From Myxococcales bacterium (GTDB lineage: Bacteria; Myxococcota; UBA4151): 61,093 nt of DNA. Location of the stretch: the NCBI GenBank assembly GCA_002722845.1, contig PBND01000090.1, forward strand, positions 1 to 61,093, in the 5' to 3' direction. How positions within the stretch are numbered: the first letter of the stretch is position 1; the number at the start of each line of letters is the position of its first letter. The translations under genes were made by a program, and so were the position numbers. The notes beneath the pieces are model-generated. The model saw only the letters and a program-made list of their open reading frames with translations, searched no databases and was not told the DNA's origin. Positions 35,181 to 44,538 of the stretch are shown in pieces.

Positions 35181-35209
35181 GCTAGAGAGCATCCGTAAGG
35201 GAGAGTGTG

Positions 35210-37291
35210 ATGGCGAAGCCAAAGCTGCGCAGCTTCAAAACCGGCGGGAACCTAAAGGCCCCCACCAAGGCGGAGCAAGTGGAGTGGTACCGCTTGATGC
35301 ATCGAGGGCGTCGTCTTGACGACGAGGCTCGGAAGTACATCCGCAAGGGCATGGGATGGGGCTATCACGCTGCTTTTGCCGGCCACGATGGGATTCAGTT
35401 GCATGTGGGGCTGGCCTTCCGCGGTGGGACCGACTTCATGTTTCCCTATTATCGGGACACGCTCACCAACCTTGCTGGTGGTGTGAGCCTCTACGAGTTG
35501 ATCCTGAACGGGCTCTCTCGGGCCGATGATCCTGTTTCCGGCGGTCGGCACATGTCCAACCACTTCGGTAAACCAGAGATCGGCATTCAGAACGTGAGTT
35601 CCTGCACGGGCAACCACTACCTGCACGCCGTTGGCACAGCCCGAGCGATCAAGTACTACCGTGAGTTGGAGGGCGTTGACGTTGCCGACACAGCGATTGC
35701 CGTTGCCAGTACCGGCGACTCGGCCACCAGCGAGGGCTATTGCTTTGAGGCTTTGAATGGCGCCAGCAACGAAAAGCTGCCGGTGCTCTTCGTGATCCAA
35801 AATAATCACTATGGAATCTCGGTTCCCCTTTCGAACTCCACGGCAAACCACGAGCAAATCTCCAAGAACTTTAGTGGATTGGGGAATCTTCACATCGAAG
35901 TCGTCGATGGCGGGGATCCCTATGATTGCTGGCGTGGCGTACAAAACTGCCTTGAGTACATTCGCTCCGGAGCAGGCCCCGCATTGATCGAGGCGGACTG
36001 TGTGCGGATCGACGCCCACTCCAATTCGGACCGCCAGACCTTGTATCGGGATGAGGAAGAACTTGCTGCGGTCGCCGAAATGGACCCTTTGCCGGCCTTT
36101 CGTGCCCACTTGATCAAATCAAAGATCGCCACGGAAAAATCCCTGACAGAGCTTGAGGCGACCAACGACGCTGATCTCGCAGAAATGCAAAAGAAGGCTG
36201 AGGCGGCGGCAACCCCGGACCCGGCCACTGTCCTCGATTACGTCACACCGCCAGGCTATGAGGGGAACGACGATGTCGCGCTCCTAAACACTGAGGAGAA
36301 GTGGCGGATTCGCGAGGCCATCAACGAGACCTTAAAGGCGGAATTTCGTCACAACCCGGATACCTTCGTCTGGGGCCAAGATTGCGCCAGCAAGGAAAAG
36401 GGCGGTGTCTTCAATGTCACCAAAGGCCTGCTTCAAGAGTTTGGTGCCGGTCGGGTGCGCAACGCCCCCATCGCCGAGGATTTCATCGTGGGTACGGCCA
36501 ACGGCATGTGCCGCTATAAAGACGATATCGCCGTGGTGATCGAGGCGGCCCAGTTCGCCGATTACGTTTGGCCCGCCATGGAGCAAATCGTCGAGACCAG
36601 CCACGACTATTATCGCAGCAATGGTGTCTATTCGCCGGCGATTACCGCCCGTCTCGCCTCCTGCGCCTACATCGGCGGCGGGCTCTATCACAGCCAAACG
36701 GTGGAGGGCTTGTTCAGTGCCCTGCCCGGGGTGCGGTTGGTGATGCCTGCGTTCGCAGACGATGCTGCCGGCCTGCTCAGAACCTGCATGCGGAGTCGAG
36801 GGCTTAACTTCTTCCTGGAGCCTAAGTTTCTCTACAATCAGATCTTCGCCCAAGGACCCAAGGTCAGCGATGATTATGCCATCCCTTTTGGCAAGGCGAA
36901 GATTCGTCGTCCAGGCACGCACATCAGCGTGATCACTTACGGGATTCCAGTGCACTTCGCCCTACGCAGCGCCAAGAAGTTAGAAGCCGAGGGGATCGAT
37001 GTAGAGGTCCTCGATCTGCGCAGCATCAAGCCCTTCGATGAAGCGGCGGTCTTGGAAACGGTGAAAAAGACCGGTCGCGTGATCGTTGCCAGCGAGGACA
37101 GCCCATTTGGCACCTTCGCCGGTGAAGTCTCCGCGTGGATTGCTCAGAATGCCTTCGATTGGCTGGATGCGCCGGTGACCCGCGTGACTTCCAAAGAGGC
37201 GCCCGTGGCCTTTAGTCGGATTCTTGAGGACGCCCGGATGGTTAATGAGGCGCAGATCACCCAGGGGATTCGAGACCTGCTCGCCTATTAG
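35210..37291 (+). CDS. Fused alpha-beta 2-oxoacid dehydrogenase E1 (branched-chain/pyruvate type)
   Basis: A 693-aa thiamine-diphosphate enzyme joining both E1 chains in one polypeptide. The alpha half (about 1-345) has the TPP motif beginning GDSATSEG and ending VIQNNHYGIS. The beta half (about 360-693) has GVFNVTKGL, EAAQFADYVWPAMEQI and the C-terminal transketolase fold (DLRSIKPFDEAAVLE). It decarboxylates a 2-oxoacid, most likely 3-methyl-2-oxobutanoate-type, and passes the acyl group to E2. E2 and E3 are not adjacent. The ATG is preceded by GGGAGAG. Confidence 0.9.
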   Translation: MAKPKLRSFKTGGNLKAPTKAEQVEWYRLMHRGRRLDDEARKYIRKGMGWGYHAAFAGHDGIQLHVGLAFRGGTDFMFPYYRDTLTNLAGGVSLYELILNGLSRADDPVSGGRHMSNHFGKPEIGIQNVSSCTGNHYLHAVGTARAIKYYRELEGVDVADTAIAVASTGDSATSEGYCFEALNGASNEKLPVLFVIQNNHYGISVPLSNSTANHEQISKNFSGLGNLHIEVVDGGDPYDCWRGVQNCLEYIRSGAGPALIEADCVRIDAHSNSDRQTLYRDEEELAAVAEMDPLPAFRAHLIKSKIATEKSLTELEATNDADLAEMQKKAEAAATPDPATVLDYVTPPGYEGNDDVALLNTEEKWRIREAINETLKAEFRHNPDTFVWGQDCASKEKGGVFNVTKGLLQEFGAGRVRNAPIAEDFIVGTANGMCRYKDDIAVVIEAAQFADYVWPAMEQIVETSHDYYRSNGVYSPAITARLASCAYIGGGLYHSQTVEGLFSALPGVRLVMPAFADDAAGLLRTCMRSRGLNFFLEPKFLYNQIFAQGPKVSDDYAIPFGKAKIRRPGTHISVITYGIPVHFALRSAKKLEAEGIDVEVLDLRSIKPFDEAAVLETVKKTGRVIVASEDSPFGTFAGEVSAWIAQNAFDWLDAPVTRVTSKEAPVAFSRILEDARMVNEAQITQGIRDLLAY

Positions 37292-37409
37292 TCCGAGTTT
37301 GAGTTCGAAGACTTTGCCCTGGCGAGCCCCGGCGAGGCCTCACCAATCGGCCCTTGATCACAATGGGATGCCCCTGTAGAGAGCGCCGCCTAGTCCTTCG
37401 GAGCATTAA

Positions 37410-37670
37410 ATGGCCCGCGTTACCGTTGAAGATTGTCTCGAAGTGGTTCCCAACCGTTTTGCACTGGTTCACTTGGCGAGCCGCCGAGCCCGTGACCTGA
37501 TCAAGGGGGACACCCCGACCGTCGAGCATGCGAAGAACAAGGAAACCGTGTTGGCGCTGCGCGAAGTTGCGGCGAACCACGCTCGGTTTGCGAAGGATGT
37601 GGGCACGTCTTTGCGTCGCCCGGTCGAGGATCTGCGGGCCGACTATCTCGCCAAGCAGAGCGAAGTCTGA
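37410..37670 (+). CDS. rpoZ: RNA polymerase omega subunit
   Basis: An 86-aa omega subunit, which helps fold and hold the beta' subunit. Typical features are [20 protein letters not shown], the RARDL segment and the [12 protein letters not shown] helix. A GGAG lies before the ATG. Its stop overlaps the rsmA start (CTGA). The 118 bp upstream hold no gene. Confidence 0.95.
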   Translation: MARVTVEDCLEVVPNRFALVHLASRRARDLIKGDTPTVEHAKNKETVLALREVAANHARFAKDVGTSLRRPVEDLRADYLAKQSEV

Positions 37671-38488
37671 GCCACCCCAAAAAACGACTTCAGGCCGCGG
37701 GTCTTTGGGCCAAAAAAGCCTGGGGGCAGAACTTTCTCCATGATCAGGGGACTCAGGCGAAGATCGCCGAGGCCACCGTGCGCGGCCTAGAGGGGCAGCC
37801 GGTTTTGGAGATCGGCGCCGGTCTTGGGGACTTGACCGCAGCCCTGCTGACTCGGAGAGACCGAGTGCTGGCCGTCGAGCGGGACCGGGACTTGGTGCCC
37901 CTGCTGCGGGAGCGCTTCGCCGATGCGGCCGGTTTCGAAGTGGTTGAGACCAACGCGCTCACCTACACGATTAGCGAAGAAGAAGGCCCCTGGACCGTCG
38001 TCGGAAACCTGCCCTACCACATCAGTTCACGCATCTTATTCCATCTCCTCGCCCAGCGTTCCGTTTGGTCCAGGGCGGTGTTGATGTTTCAAAAGGAGGT
38101 CGCCCAGCGGGTCGCTGCGACGGCCCCTGAATCACCCCATTGGAGTGGTCTGAGTGCTCGGGTTGCTCGGCTCTGTACGGTCCAGTGGGTCGGTGAGGTG
38201 TCCCCAAGTTGTTTCTACCCGCCTCCCAAAGTGGACTCGGCCGTCGTTGCGCTCAGCCCCCGGCCCGAAGCTGACGGCTTGGCCGACGAGGACTTCTCCG
38301 AGATGGTCCGGGTCGTCTTCGCTGAGCGGCGCAAGACACTCCGGAACAACCTCAAGAAGGGGATCCCTCGGCCCATCGAGGAGATCGACGCAGCCCTTGG
38401 TGGGCTCGGGATCGACCCTCGCATCCGTGGTGAGCGCTTGAGTGTGGAGCAGCTCAGTGATCTCACCAAGGCCTTGATCCTCAACTGA
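37667..38488 (+). CDS. rsmA: 16S rRNA dimethyladenosine transferase (KsgA/RsmA), CTG start
   Basis: A 273-aa methylase that dimethylates A1518 and A1519 of 16S rRNA. Motifs: [20 protein letters not shown], then [19 protein letters not shown] (SAM site); NLPYHIS; and [11 protein letters not shown] near the C-terminus. The homologous N-terminus begins just after a CTG at 37667, and no ATG, GTG or TTG occurs in that frame between there and GQNFL, or for at least 48 nt upstream. CTG is therefore the probable start, overlapping the rpoZ stop as CTGA. Using the GTG at 37778 would lose the conserved N-terminal motif. Confidence 0.9.
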   Translation: MSHPKKRLQAAGLWAKKAWGQNFLHDQGTQAKIAEATVRGLEGQPVLEIGAGLGDLTAALLTRRDRVLAVERDRDLVPLLRERFADAAGFEVVETNALTYTISEEEGPWTVVGNLPYHISSRILFHLLAQRSVWSRAVLMFQKEVAQRVAATAPESPHWSGLSARVARLCTVQWVGEVSPSCFYPPPKVDSAVVALSPRPEADGLADEDFSEMVRVVFAERRKTLRNNLKKGIPRPIEEIDAALGGLGIDPRIRGERLSVEQLSDLTKALILN

Positions 38489-38534
38489 GGGGCAGCTAAC
38501 CAAACCAGCCGCCGCAAGCAGGCCGGGGAGTCCC

Positions 38535-39140
38535 ATGCGCTACATCGGCTTTGAAGGTCCTATCGGTGCGGGAAAGACGACCCTGGTGAACGCAATTGCC
38601 GAGCGGGTCAAAGCGACGAGGATTCTCGAAAAAGCGGATGATAACCCCTTTCTCGGCAATTTCTATCGGGACAAGGAACGCTACGCCTTTCAAGCGCAGA
38701 TCTTCTTTTTGTTGAGTCGTTACCGCCAGCAGCAGGAGATTCTTCAAGGCGACCTGTTTAGTGATTACTTCTTGGGTGATTACGTCTTTAGTCGGGACAC
38801 GATCTTCGCTCGCATGACGCTGGCTGCCGACGAGTTAGATCTCTATTTTACGGTCTACCAGGCCCTGGTCGAACGGGTGCCAAAGCCTGACCTCGTCGTC
38901 TATTTGCGGGCCCAACCGGAATTGTTGATGGATCGAGTCCGGACCCGGGCCAAGGATTACGAAACGGCCATGACTCTGGATTACTTGAAGGAGCTGGTAG
39001 ATACCTATGAAGAGTTCTTTGCGCATTACGATGAGGCGCCTCTACTGATCATCGATACCGATGAGTTGGACTATCGTAAGGATCCAGCGGCCCTCGATCG
39101 TGTCTGTAGAAAGGTTCTGGACGCCGTTCCAACGATCTAG
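38535..39140 (+). CDS. Deoxynucleoside kinase
   Basis: A 201-aa kinase phosphorylating deoxynucleosides for salvage (dNK/dGK/dCK family). P-loop GPIGAGKTT stands at residues 8-16, then DNPFLGNFY and the catalytic-site DYVFSRDTIFA (the family DRS-type motif). A LID-like RVRTRAKDYE follows. It sits 46 bp after rsmA and before panB. Confidence 0.9.
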   Translation: MRYIGFEGPIGAGKTTLVNAIAERVKATRILEKADDNPFLGNFYRDKERYAFQAQIFFLLSRYRQQQEILQGDLFSDYFLGDYVFSRDTIFARMTLAADELDLYFTVYQALVERVPKPDLVVYLRAQPELLMDRVRTRAKDYETAMTLDYLKELVDTYEEFFAHYDEAPLLIIDTDELDYRKDPAALDRVCRKVLDAVPTI

Positions 39141-39245
39141 CAAAAGGTGCTGCCCCAGCTGAAGGTTTTGGCGGGAATCCTCCCCATGGATCTCGACCAG
39201 TGTTGATCGGAGGCAAAGGGGCCAAAGACAATTGGAGGTGAACCC

Positions 39246-40103
39246 GTGAAAAAGGTCACTATCCTCGATTTGGTCGCTGCCAAAAATGATTCGGCGACCC
39301 TGACCATGACCACCGCCTATGACGCGACGATGGCCCGCATCGTGGATGATGCAGGGGTCGATTGTATTCTCGTAGGCGACTCCCTTGGTATGGTTGTCGG
39401 GGGGCAAGACAACACCCTCGAAGTGACCGTAGAGCATGTGGCTTACCACTGCCGGGCCGTTCGGAGGGGGGCTCCTCGTCCCTTCCTCATCGCCGACCTG
39501 CCGTTCATGAGCTACCAGACCAGTGTGGAGGAGGCCGTTCGTAACGCAGGGCGTCTGGTCCAAGAAGGGCGAGCGGAAGCAGTTAAACTTGAAGGGGGCA
39601 TCGCCGTCGTTGATCAGGTCGCGGCCATCGTCGCCGCTGGGATCCCGGTCTGCGGCCATCTCGGTTTAACACCTCAGAGCGTGAATGCGTTCGGTGGCTT
39701 CAAGGTTCAAGGTCGCTCCAGCACGGCCGCTCGACAGATCCTCGATGACGCCCAGGCCTTGGTGCAAGCGGGGGTTTTCATGATCGTTCTTGAGGGCATG
39801 CCCCGGGAGTTGGCAGCGCAGGTCACCGCTGAAATCTCTGTGCCGACCATCGGCATCGGTGCGGGGGTCAACTGTGATGGACAAGTCTTGGTCTGCACGG
39901 ACTTACTGGGCATGAATCCGGACTTTAGCCCGCGGTTTGTTCGGCAATTCGTCGACGGCTATGGCTTGCTTCGGGGGGCGATGGCTGAGTACGTGGCAGC
40001 CGTGAAGGACCGAAGTTTCCCGGCGACTGAGGAGAGTTTCTCGACGCCGGGGCTCTCTGTCCGATCGGAGACGACCTCGGAGCATCGTGTCGAAGAAGGC
40101 TAA
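39246..40103 (+). CDS. panB: Ketopantoate hydroxymethyltransferase
   Basis: A 285-aa PanB: transfers a hydroxymethyl group to 3-methyl-2-oxobutanoate, the first committed step of pantothenate and CoA synthesis. GDSLGMVVGGQDNTL, DLPFMSY and EGGIAVVD hold the metal and substrate residues; GIGAGVNCDGQVLV and HDLLG-like TDLLGM follow. The GTG start is preceded by GGAGG. The end overlaps smpB by 17 nt. Confidence 0.95.
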   Translation: MKKVTILDLVAAKNDSATLTMTTAYDATMARIVDDAGVDCILVGDSLGMVVGGQDNTLEVTVEHVAYHCRAVRRGAPRPFLIADLPFMSYQTSVEEAVRNAGRLVQEGRAEAVKLEGGIAVVDQVAAIVAAGIPVCGHLGLTPQSVNAFGGFKVQGRSSTAARQILDDAQALVQAGVFMIVLEGMPRELAAQVTAEISVPTIGIGAGVNCDGQVLVCTDLLGMNPDFSPRFVRQFVDGYGLLRGAMAEYVAAVKDRSFPATEESFSTPGLSVRSETTSEHRVEEG

Positions 40104-40566
40104 AAAGTCAGGATCGACAAACCCGACCGTTGAGAATCGCCGGGCGCGACACAACTACGCTATTCAGTCAGATTTTGAGGCTGGGATTTGTCTCGTCGGT
40201 AGCGAGGTGAAATCCATCCGCGCTGGGCAGGTGAGCCTTGCGGAGAGTTATTGCTTCTTCATCGGCGATGAGCTGTTTCTCATCGGCGCCCGGATCGAGC
40301 CCTGGAAGCCGGGTGGAGGGCACAATAACCACGTGCCCGACCGGCGCCGTAAACTGCTCTTGCACCGGCGAGAGTTGGACCGATTACACAAGGCGACCCA
40401 GAGGGATGGTCTCTATGTCGTCCCTTTGAGGCTCTACTTTAAAGGGGGCCGGGTGAAGATCTTGGTGGGACTTGGTCCCTCGAAAAGCCAGCGCGACAAG
40501 CGAGCCGACATCAAAGATCGGGACGCAAAGCGGCAGATCGCCCGAGTGCTGAAGCGCGGTGGCTGA
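40087..40566 (+). CDS. smpB: SsrA-binding protein
   Basis: A 159-aa SmpB: binds tmRNA and places it on stalled ribosomes. NRRARHNYAIQSDFEAGI, GSEVKSIRAGQVSL and the C-terminal basic tail (KRADIKDRDAKRQIARV) are diagnostic. GTG start inside the panB end. No tmRNA gene is visible beside it. Confidence 0.96.
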   Translation: MSKKAKKSGSTNPTVENRRARHNYAIQSDFEAGICLVGSEVKSIRAGQVSLAESYCFFIGDELFLIGARIEPWKPGGGHNNHVPDRRRKLLLHRRELDRLHKATQRDGLYVVPLRLYFKGGRVKILVGLGPSKSQRDKRADIKDRDAKRQIARVLKRGG

Positions 40567-41113
40567 ACCCACGGTTGAATATCGCCTTCCTTGGCCCCAA
40601 TTGATCATTGGGCTTCTGGTCTTCATGGCGGCGGCCTTTTTGGCCAGTCAGTTCTACGGTCATCAGGTCGAGGCCCTCGGGCGATGGATGCTGGCCCACT
40701 GGGGGCTTGCCGGTATTCTGGTCCTGGTGGTGTTGATCGACACCTTTACCCCGGGCTTTCCCTTCGAAACGGTTTTGTTCTTCCCCCTGGCCGCGGGCGA
40801 GCCGTGGTGGCTTCTCGCCATCCTCGGTGGCTTGGCGAGCACCTTTGCGGGTCTTTGCGGCTACGGCTTGGGACGGAGCTTCGGTCGTGGGTTGGGGGTG
40901 ATCGAGCGGTTTAAGGATAAACCTTGGTTCCAACCCATGCGTGCCCAAGGGCCGACGTGGCTGGCCGTCGCAGCGGTGACACCCGTACCCTATTGTCCGG
41001 TCTGTTGGTTGGCTGGAGCGATGAGTTTCCCCTTGCGGTCCTGCCTTCTCGGCATGGCCCTGCGAATTCCACGGACCTTCATTTATTTAGGCTTGATGGC
41101 TGGCGTCACCTAG
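40559..41113 (+). CDS. VTT/DedA-type membrane protein
   Basis: A 184-aa multi-pass protein of the SNARE-associated/VTT class. Membrane helices include LIIGLLVFMAAAFLASQF and an ILVLVVLIDTF segment; FETVLFFPLAAGEPWW leads into the Gly-rich GLASTFAGLCGYGLGRSFG, the family's hallmark. An amphipathic RFKDKPWFQPM and a Pro/Cys-rich VTPVPYCPVCW follow. Such proteins affect lipid or undecaprenyl-phosphate flipping; the substrate is unknown here. GTG start overlaps the smpB stop by 8 nt. Confidence 0.83.
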   Translation: MAEPTVEYRLPWPQLIIGLLVFMAAAFLASQFYGHQVEALGRWMLAHWGLAGILVLVVLIDTFTPGFPFETVLFFPLAAGEPWWLLAILGGLASTFAGLCGYGLGRSFGRGLGVIERFKDKPWFQPMRAQGPTWLAVAAVTPVPYCPVCWLAGAMSFPLRSCLLGMALRIPRTFIYLGLMAGVT

Positions 41114-41180
41114 AGGACCGCTTCCTTCTCCTTCCCAAGGGGGCTGCTTCGCGCTAGCGGGCGCTCCCGGAGGTGGTTCG

Positions 41181-42965
41181 ATGTCCCTACTCGAAGTCGG
41201 AAGAACCCACGATTGTGGTGCTCTGCGCCTGGAACAGGCCGGTGAAGAAGTCATCCTGATGGGCTGGGTGGATGCCTGGCGGGACTTAGGCGGTCGGCGA
41301 TTTATCGACCTGCGGGACCGCGGGGGCGTGACCCAGGTTGTCTTTGGGCAAGAGCTCGATGCGGCCTTGGATGCCCAGGCTCGGCGCTTGCGCCACGAAT
41401 GGGTCATCGCAGTTCGGGGGCGGGTCGATGACCGAGTCGCCAATGGTGGAACCGTCAACGCCCAACTGGAAACAGGGGCCATCGAGGTTCGGGCTACCGA
41501 ACTGGAAATTCTGACCGAATCCGAGACACCTCCTTTCGAGATTCGAGACGATGTGAACGCAGCCGAAGAATTGCGTTTGAAGTATCGCTACCTCGACCTT
41601 CGCCGGCCGAGCATGCAGGACAACCTGGTTCAGCGACACCGCTTCAACCAGGCCGTTCGTGAGTACATGGACACGGAAGGTTTCTTGGAGTTGGAGACCC
41701 CGTTCCTGATCCGTTCCACACCAGAAGGTGCCCGGGACTACGTTGTGCCCAGCCGGGTCCATCCTAACACTTTTTATGCTCTGCCTCAGAGCCCCCAACT
41801 CTTTAAACAGCTCTTCATGGTCGCCGGATACGATCGCTATTTTCAGATCGCCCGCTGCTTTCGCGACGAAGATTTACGGGCCGACCGCCAACCCGAGTTC
41901 ACCCAAATCGATATGGAGATGAGCTTTGCGACCGTGGATTCGGTGCTTGGTGTGATCGAGGGCTTGATGGCCCACACCTTCAAGAAGGTCCTTGATGTGA
42001 CCGTCGCGACCCCGTTTCCGAGAATCGAATACGCTGAAGCGATGGAGCGCTTTGGCTCCGACGCACCGGATCTTCGATTCGGCATGGAGTTGAAACGGGT
42101 CGACGATCTGGTGGAGAGTAGCGAATTCGCTGTGTTTACGGGCACCCTTGAGGCCGGCGGCGCAGTGAAAGGTCTCTGCCTGACCGGTGGGGCCGAACGC
42201 AGCCGTAAGCAGATTGAGGCTTTGATCGAGATCGTGAAGCCCTATGGTGCGAAGGGGCTCGCTTGGACGAAGGTCACCGAGAACGGGTTCCAAGGGGGAA
42301 TCGCACGGTTCTTCCAGGGCGATGCGGGCGTGGCGTTGCAAGCCCGACTGGAGGGGCAGCCAGGCGACTTATTGCTCTTTGTTGCCGACAAAGAAAAGGT
42401 GGTGAACGCCAGCCTGAACGCGCTGCGCAAGCAGTTGGCCGCCCAACTGGGTTTCACCGATCCCAAGTCCTTCCCCTTTTGCTGGGTGACCCGGTTCCCA
42501 CTCTTCGAGCGGGATGAAGAGACGGGCGCCTTACTGTCCAGCCACCATCCCTTCACAGCGCCGGAAGAAACGGACCCGGCAGCCTTAGAGGCCGATCCAG
42601 TGGGACGGCCCAGTCAGGCCTATGACTTGGTTCTAAATGGCTACGAGTTGGGCAGTGGTTCGATCCGAATCCACAACCGGGAGATGCAAGAGGCGATCTT
42701 TCGGATCCTGGGTTTGTCGGCCGAAGAGCAGGACGAGAAGTTCGGCTTCCTTCTCGACGCTTTTCGCTACGGGCCGCCGCCCCATGGCGGTATTGCCCTG
42801 GGCGTGGATCGTTTGGTGATGCTCATGGTTGGTGCTCAGTCGATCCCGGAAGTGATCGCCTTCCCAAAGACGCTACGAGCCCAAGACCTGATGCTTCAGG
42901 CCCCGGGTCGAATCGATGGGGGTCAACTGGACGAGTTACACCTGGCCTTTAAGGCTGAGGAGTAG
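41181..42965 (+). CDS. aspS: Aspartyl-tRNA synthetase
   Basis: A 594-aa bacterial-type AspRS. OB-fold anticodon domain at the N-terminus (MGWVDAWRDLGGRRFIDLRD), then class II motif 1, motif 2 (FRDEDLRADRQPEFTQID), the bacterial GAD insertion, and motif 3 (GIALGVDRLVML). Attaches Asp to tRNA-Asp, or also tRNA-Asn if non-discriminating; that cannot be told here. GGAGG lies before the ATG. Its 3' end overlaps the convergent lipoprotein gene by 17 nt. Confidence 0.97.
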   Translation: MSLLEVGRTHDCGALRLEQAGEEVILMGWVDAWRDLGGRRFIDLRDRGGVTQVVFGQELDAALDAQARRLRHEWVIAVRGRVDDRVANGGTVNAQLETGAIEVRATELEILTESETPPFEIRDDVNAAEELRLKYRYLDLRRPSMQDNLVQRHRFNQAVREYMDTEGFLELETPFLIRSTPEGARDYVVPSRVHPNTFYALPQSPQLFKQLFMVAGYDRYFQIARCFRDEDLRADRQPEFTQIDMEMSFATVDSVLGVIEGLMAHTFKKVLDVTVATPFPRIEYAEAMERFGSDAPDLRFGMELKRVDDLVESSEFAVFTGTLEAGGAVKGLCLTGGAERSRKQIEALIEIVKPYGAKGLAWTKVTENGFQGGIARFFQGDAGVALQARLEGQPGDLLLFVADKEKVVNASLNALRKQLAAQLGFTDPKSFPFCWVTRFPLFERDEETGALLSSHHPFTAPEETDPAALEADPVGRPSQAYDLVLNGYELGSGSIRIHNREMQEAIFRILGLSAEEQDEKFGFLLDAFRYGPPPHGGIALGVDRLVMLMVGAQSIPEVIAFPKTLRAQDLMLQAPGRIDGGQLDELHLAFKAEE

Positions 42966-43707
42966 CCGGTTTCGCTGCCTCGGATCGGGGCAGCGCCTCG
43001 TAGGCTTCTTGGGTCATGCGAATCGTCTGACCCGTGGCTTTGCCAGCCAAAAATACTGCGGCCAAATGGTCGCCGGTCTGGTTGAGATAAATCCATTTCT
43101 CAACCGGTGGGCTCACGGATTGGTCGCGCCAGATCTGATCCGGTTTGCACAGGGCGGCTTCAACCTCCTCCGCCCCCATCCCCGCAAGAATTCGACCCTG
43201 TTTTAGAGCCTGTCGATGGGCAGGGGGCGCTGTGTTCAATGCGGTGGGGGCTGAGGCGCCAAACTGGTTCTCGAACCAGATGCGCACGGAGGCTTCGCCC
43301 ACCACGTTTTCGGGCACGGGAACGATCGCTAAGCTTGAACCCTTACGCAGGTGGATCCAGGTGAGGTGCCTTGGGCTCATCAGCGGGCGCTTCAGGCGGT
43401 CTACGCCGATGGGGTGAGAGACGCGCTCGACAAACCAGATACTCCCCGGCTGCACTCGCCTGAGCCTTGGGCGGGTTGGGACGTTGTCCCCCTTTCGGTT
43501 GAGGACCCAGATGCGGTGGTCGACGGGATGAGGAGCCAGCAGGTCACGGGTCGGGTCGTCCCAAAACCAGCCTCGATAGAGGGCGCATTGAGCGTAGACC
43601 TTTTTACCCGTGAAAGCGGTTTCGATCGCAACCCGTTGCGCCGGGGGTCGGGGCGTGAGGGGAGCGCAGCCGATCAACAACAACAGGGCTGAAAACCGTA
43701 TTCGCAT
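42949..43707 (-). CDS. Hypothetical lipoprotein
   Basis: A 252-aa lipoprotein with a clear lipobox (MRIRFSALLLLIGC). The mature part starts with Pro-rich sequence and holds two segments of note: a CALYRGWFWDDPTR stretch and a C-terminal VEAALCKPDQIWRDQSV, like the short BamE/SmpA-type repeats of outer-membrane assembly factors (QGRILAGMGAEEVEAALCKP). The BamE resemblance is weak. Divergent from dapF by 66 bp, convergent with aspS. Confidence 0.8.
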   Translation of the reverse strand: MRIRFSALLLLIGCAPLTPRPPAQRVAIETAFTGKKVYAQCALYRGWFWDDPTRDLLAPHPVDHRIWVLNRKGDNVPTRPRLRRVQPGSIWFVERVSHPIGVDRLKRPLMSPRHLTWIHLRKGSSLAIVPVPENVVGEASVRIWFENQFGASAPTALNTAPPAHRQALKQGRILAGMGAEEVEAALCKPDQIWRDQSVSPPVEKWIYLNQTGDHLAAVFLAGKATGQTIRMTQEAYEALPRSEAAKPATPQP

Positions 43708-43773
43708 GTTTCTCCTCGACGAGCGGTGTTATCCGATGGTTAGGCGAAGACGATACCGAACCAGGGGGCCAGC

Positions 43774-44538
43774 TTGGTCTGCAACTACGAGAAATGGTCG
43801 GGCCTGGGCAATGACTTCATTCTCTTGGAGGCCTTGCCACGGGACACGGCACCGGCCTCGTGGTGTGATGGGAGCCGGGGGCTTTCGGCCGATGGTCTGT
43901 TGCTGGTGGAGCCGCCGACCGATGGTCCGGCCCGTATGACCATCTTCAATCGGGACGGCAGCCGACCGGAAATGTGCGGCAATGGTCTGCGCTGCGCGGT
44001 TCGCTATCTGGTTGAGCGGGGTCACGACTTGAGCAACGGTATCGACAGCGATGCAGGGCGACATCAAGTGGGTGCTCTCGATGAGAAGGCGGTCACGGTG
44101 ACGGTTGGCGAGCCAAGGTGGTGGACCGAAACAGGTGGTGAACTCCAAGCCCTGGACTCACTGAAGTTTTTCGGCGTTGATGTGGGCAATCCCCATGCCG
44201 TCTTCTTTGATGTGGGTCCCGAAGCCGCGTTGCTCGATGTTGGGCATCGAATGCAGTCGGATGCCCGTTTCCCCGATGGGACCAACGTCCATTTCGTCGA
44301 TGGGCATGACCATCGACTGCAGGTCCGGCATTTCGAGCGCGGCGTCGGCATCACCCAGGCCTGTGGAACCGGAGCAGCCGCTGTTGCGTGGGCCGCGGTT
44401 GAAACCCAGCGTTCCCAGTGGCCCGTCGACACCCACTTGCCCGGTGGTTTGCTGCGGTTCGAAGCGGCTGCGAACGGGCAGTTATGGATGACCGGTCCGG
44501 CCCACCGAATCGCTCAAGGCCCCTTAGGCTTGGGGTAG
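43774..44538 (+). CDS. dapF: Diaminopimelate epimerase
   Basis: A 254-aa enzyme turning LL- into meso-diaminopimelate for peptidoglycan and lysine. Both catalytic cysteines are present: C68 in MCGNGLRC and C197 in ACGTGAAA. WSGLGNDFILLE and VGNPHAVFF are also diagnostic. It is about 20 residues shorter than usual. The TTG at 43774 is the best start (MVCNYEKWSGLGNDF). Its 3' end overlaps the convergent sensor kinase by 15 nt. Confidence 0.93.
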   Translation: MVCNYEKWSGLGNDFILLEALPRDTAPASWCDGSRGLSADGLLLVEPPTDGPARMTIFNRDGSRPEMCGNGLRCAVRYLVERGHDLSNGIDSDAGRHQVGALDEKAVTVTVGEPRWWTETGGELQALDSLKFFGVDVGNPHAVFFDVGPEAALLDVGHRMQSDARFPDGTNVHFVDGHDHRLQVRHFERGVGITQACGTGAAAVAWAAVETQRSQWPVDTHLPGGLLRFEAAANGQLWMTGPAHRIAQGPLGLG

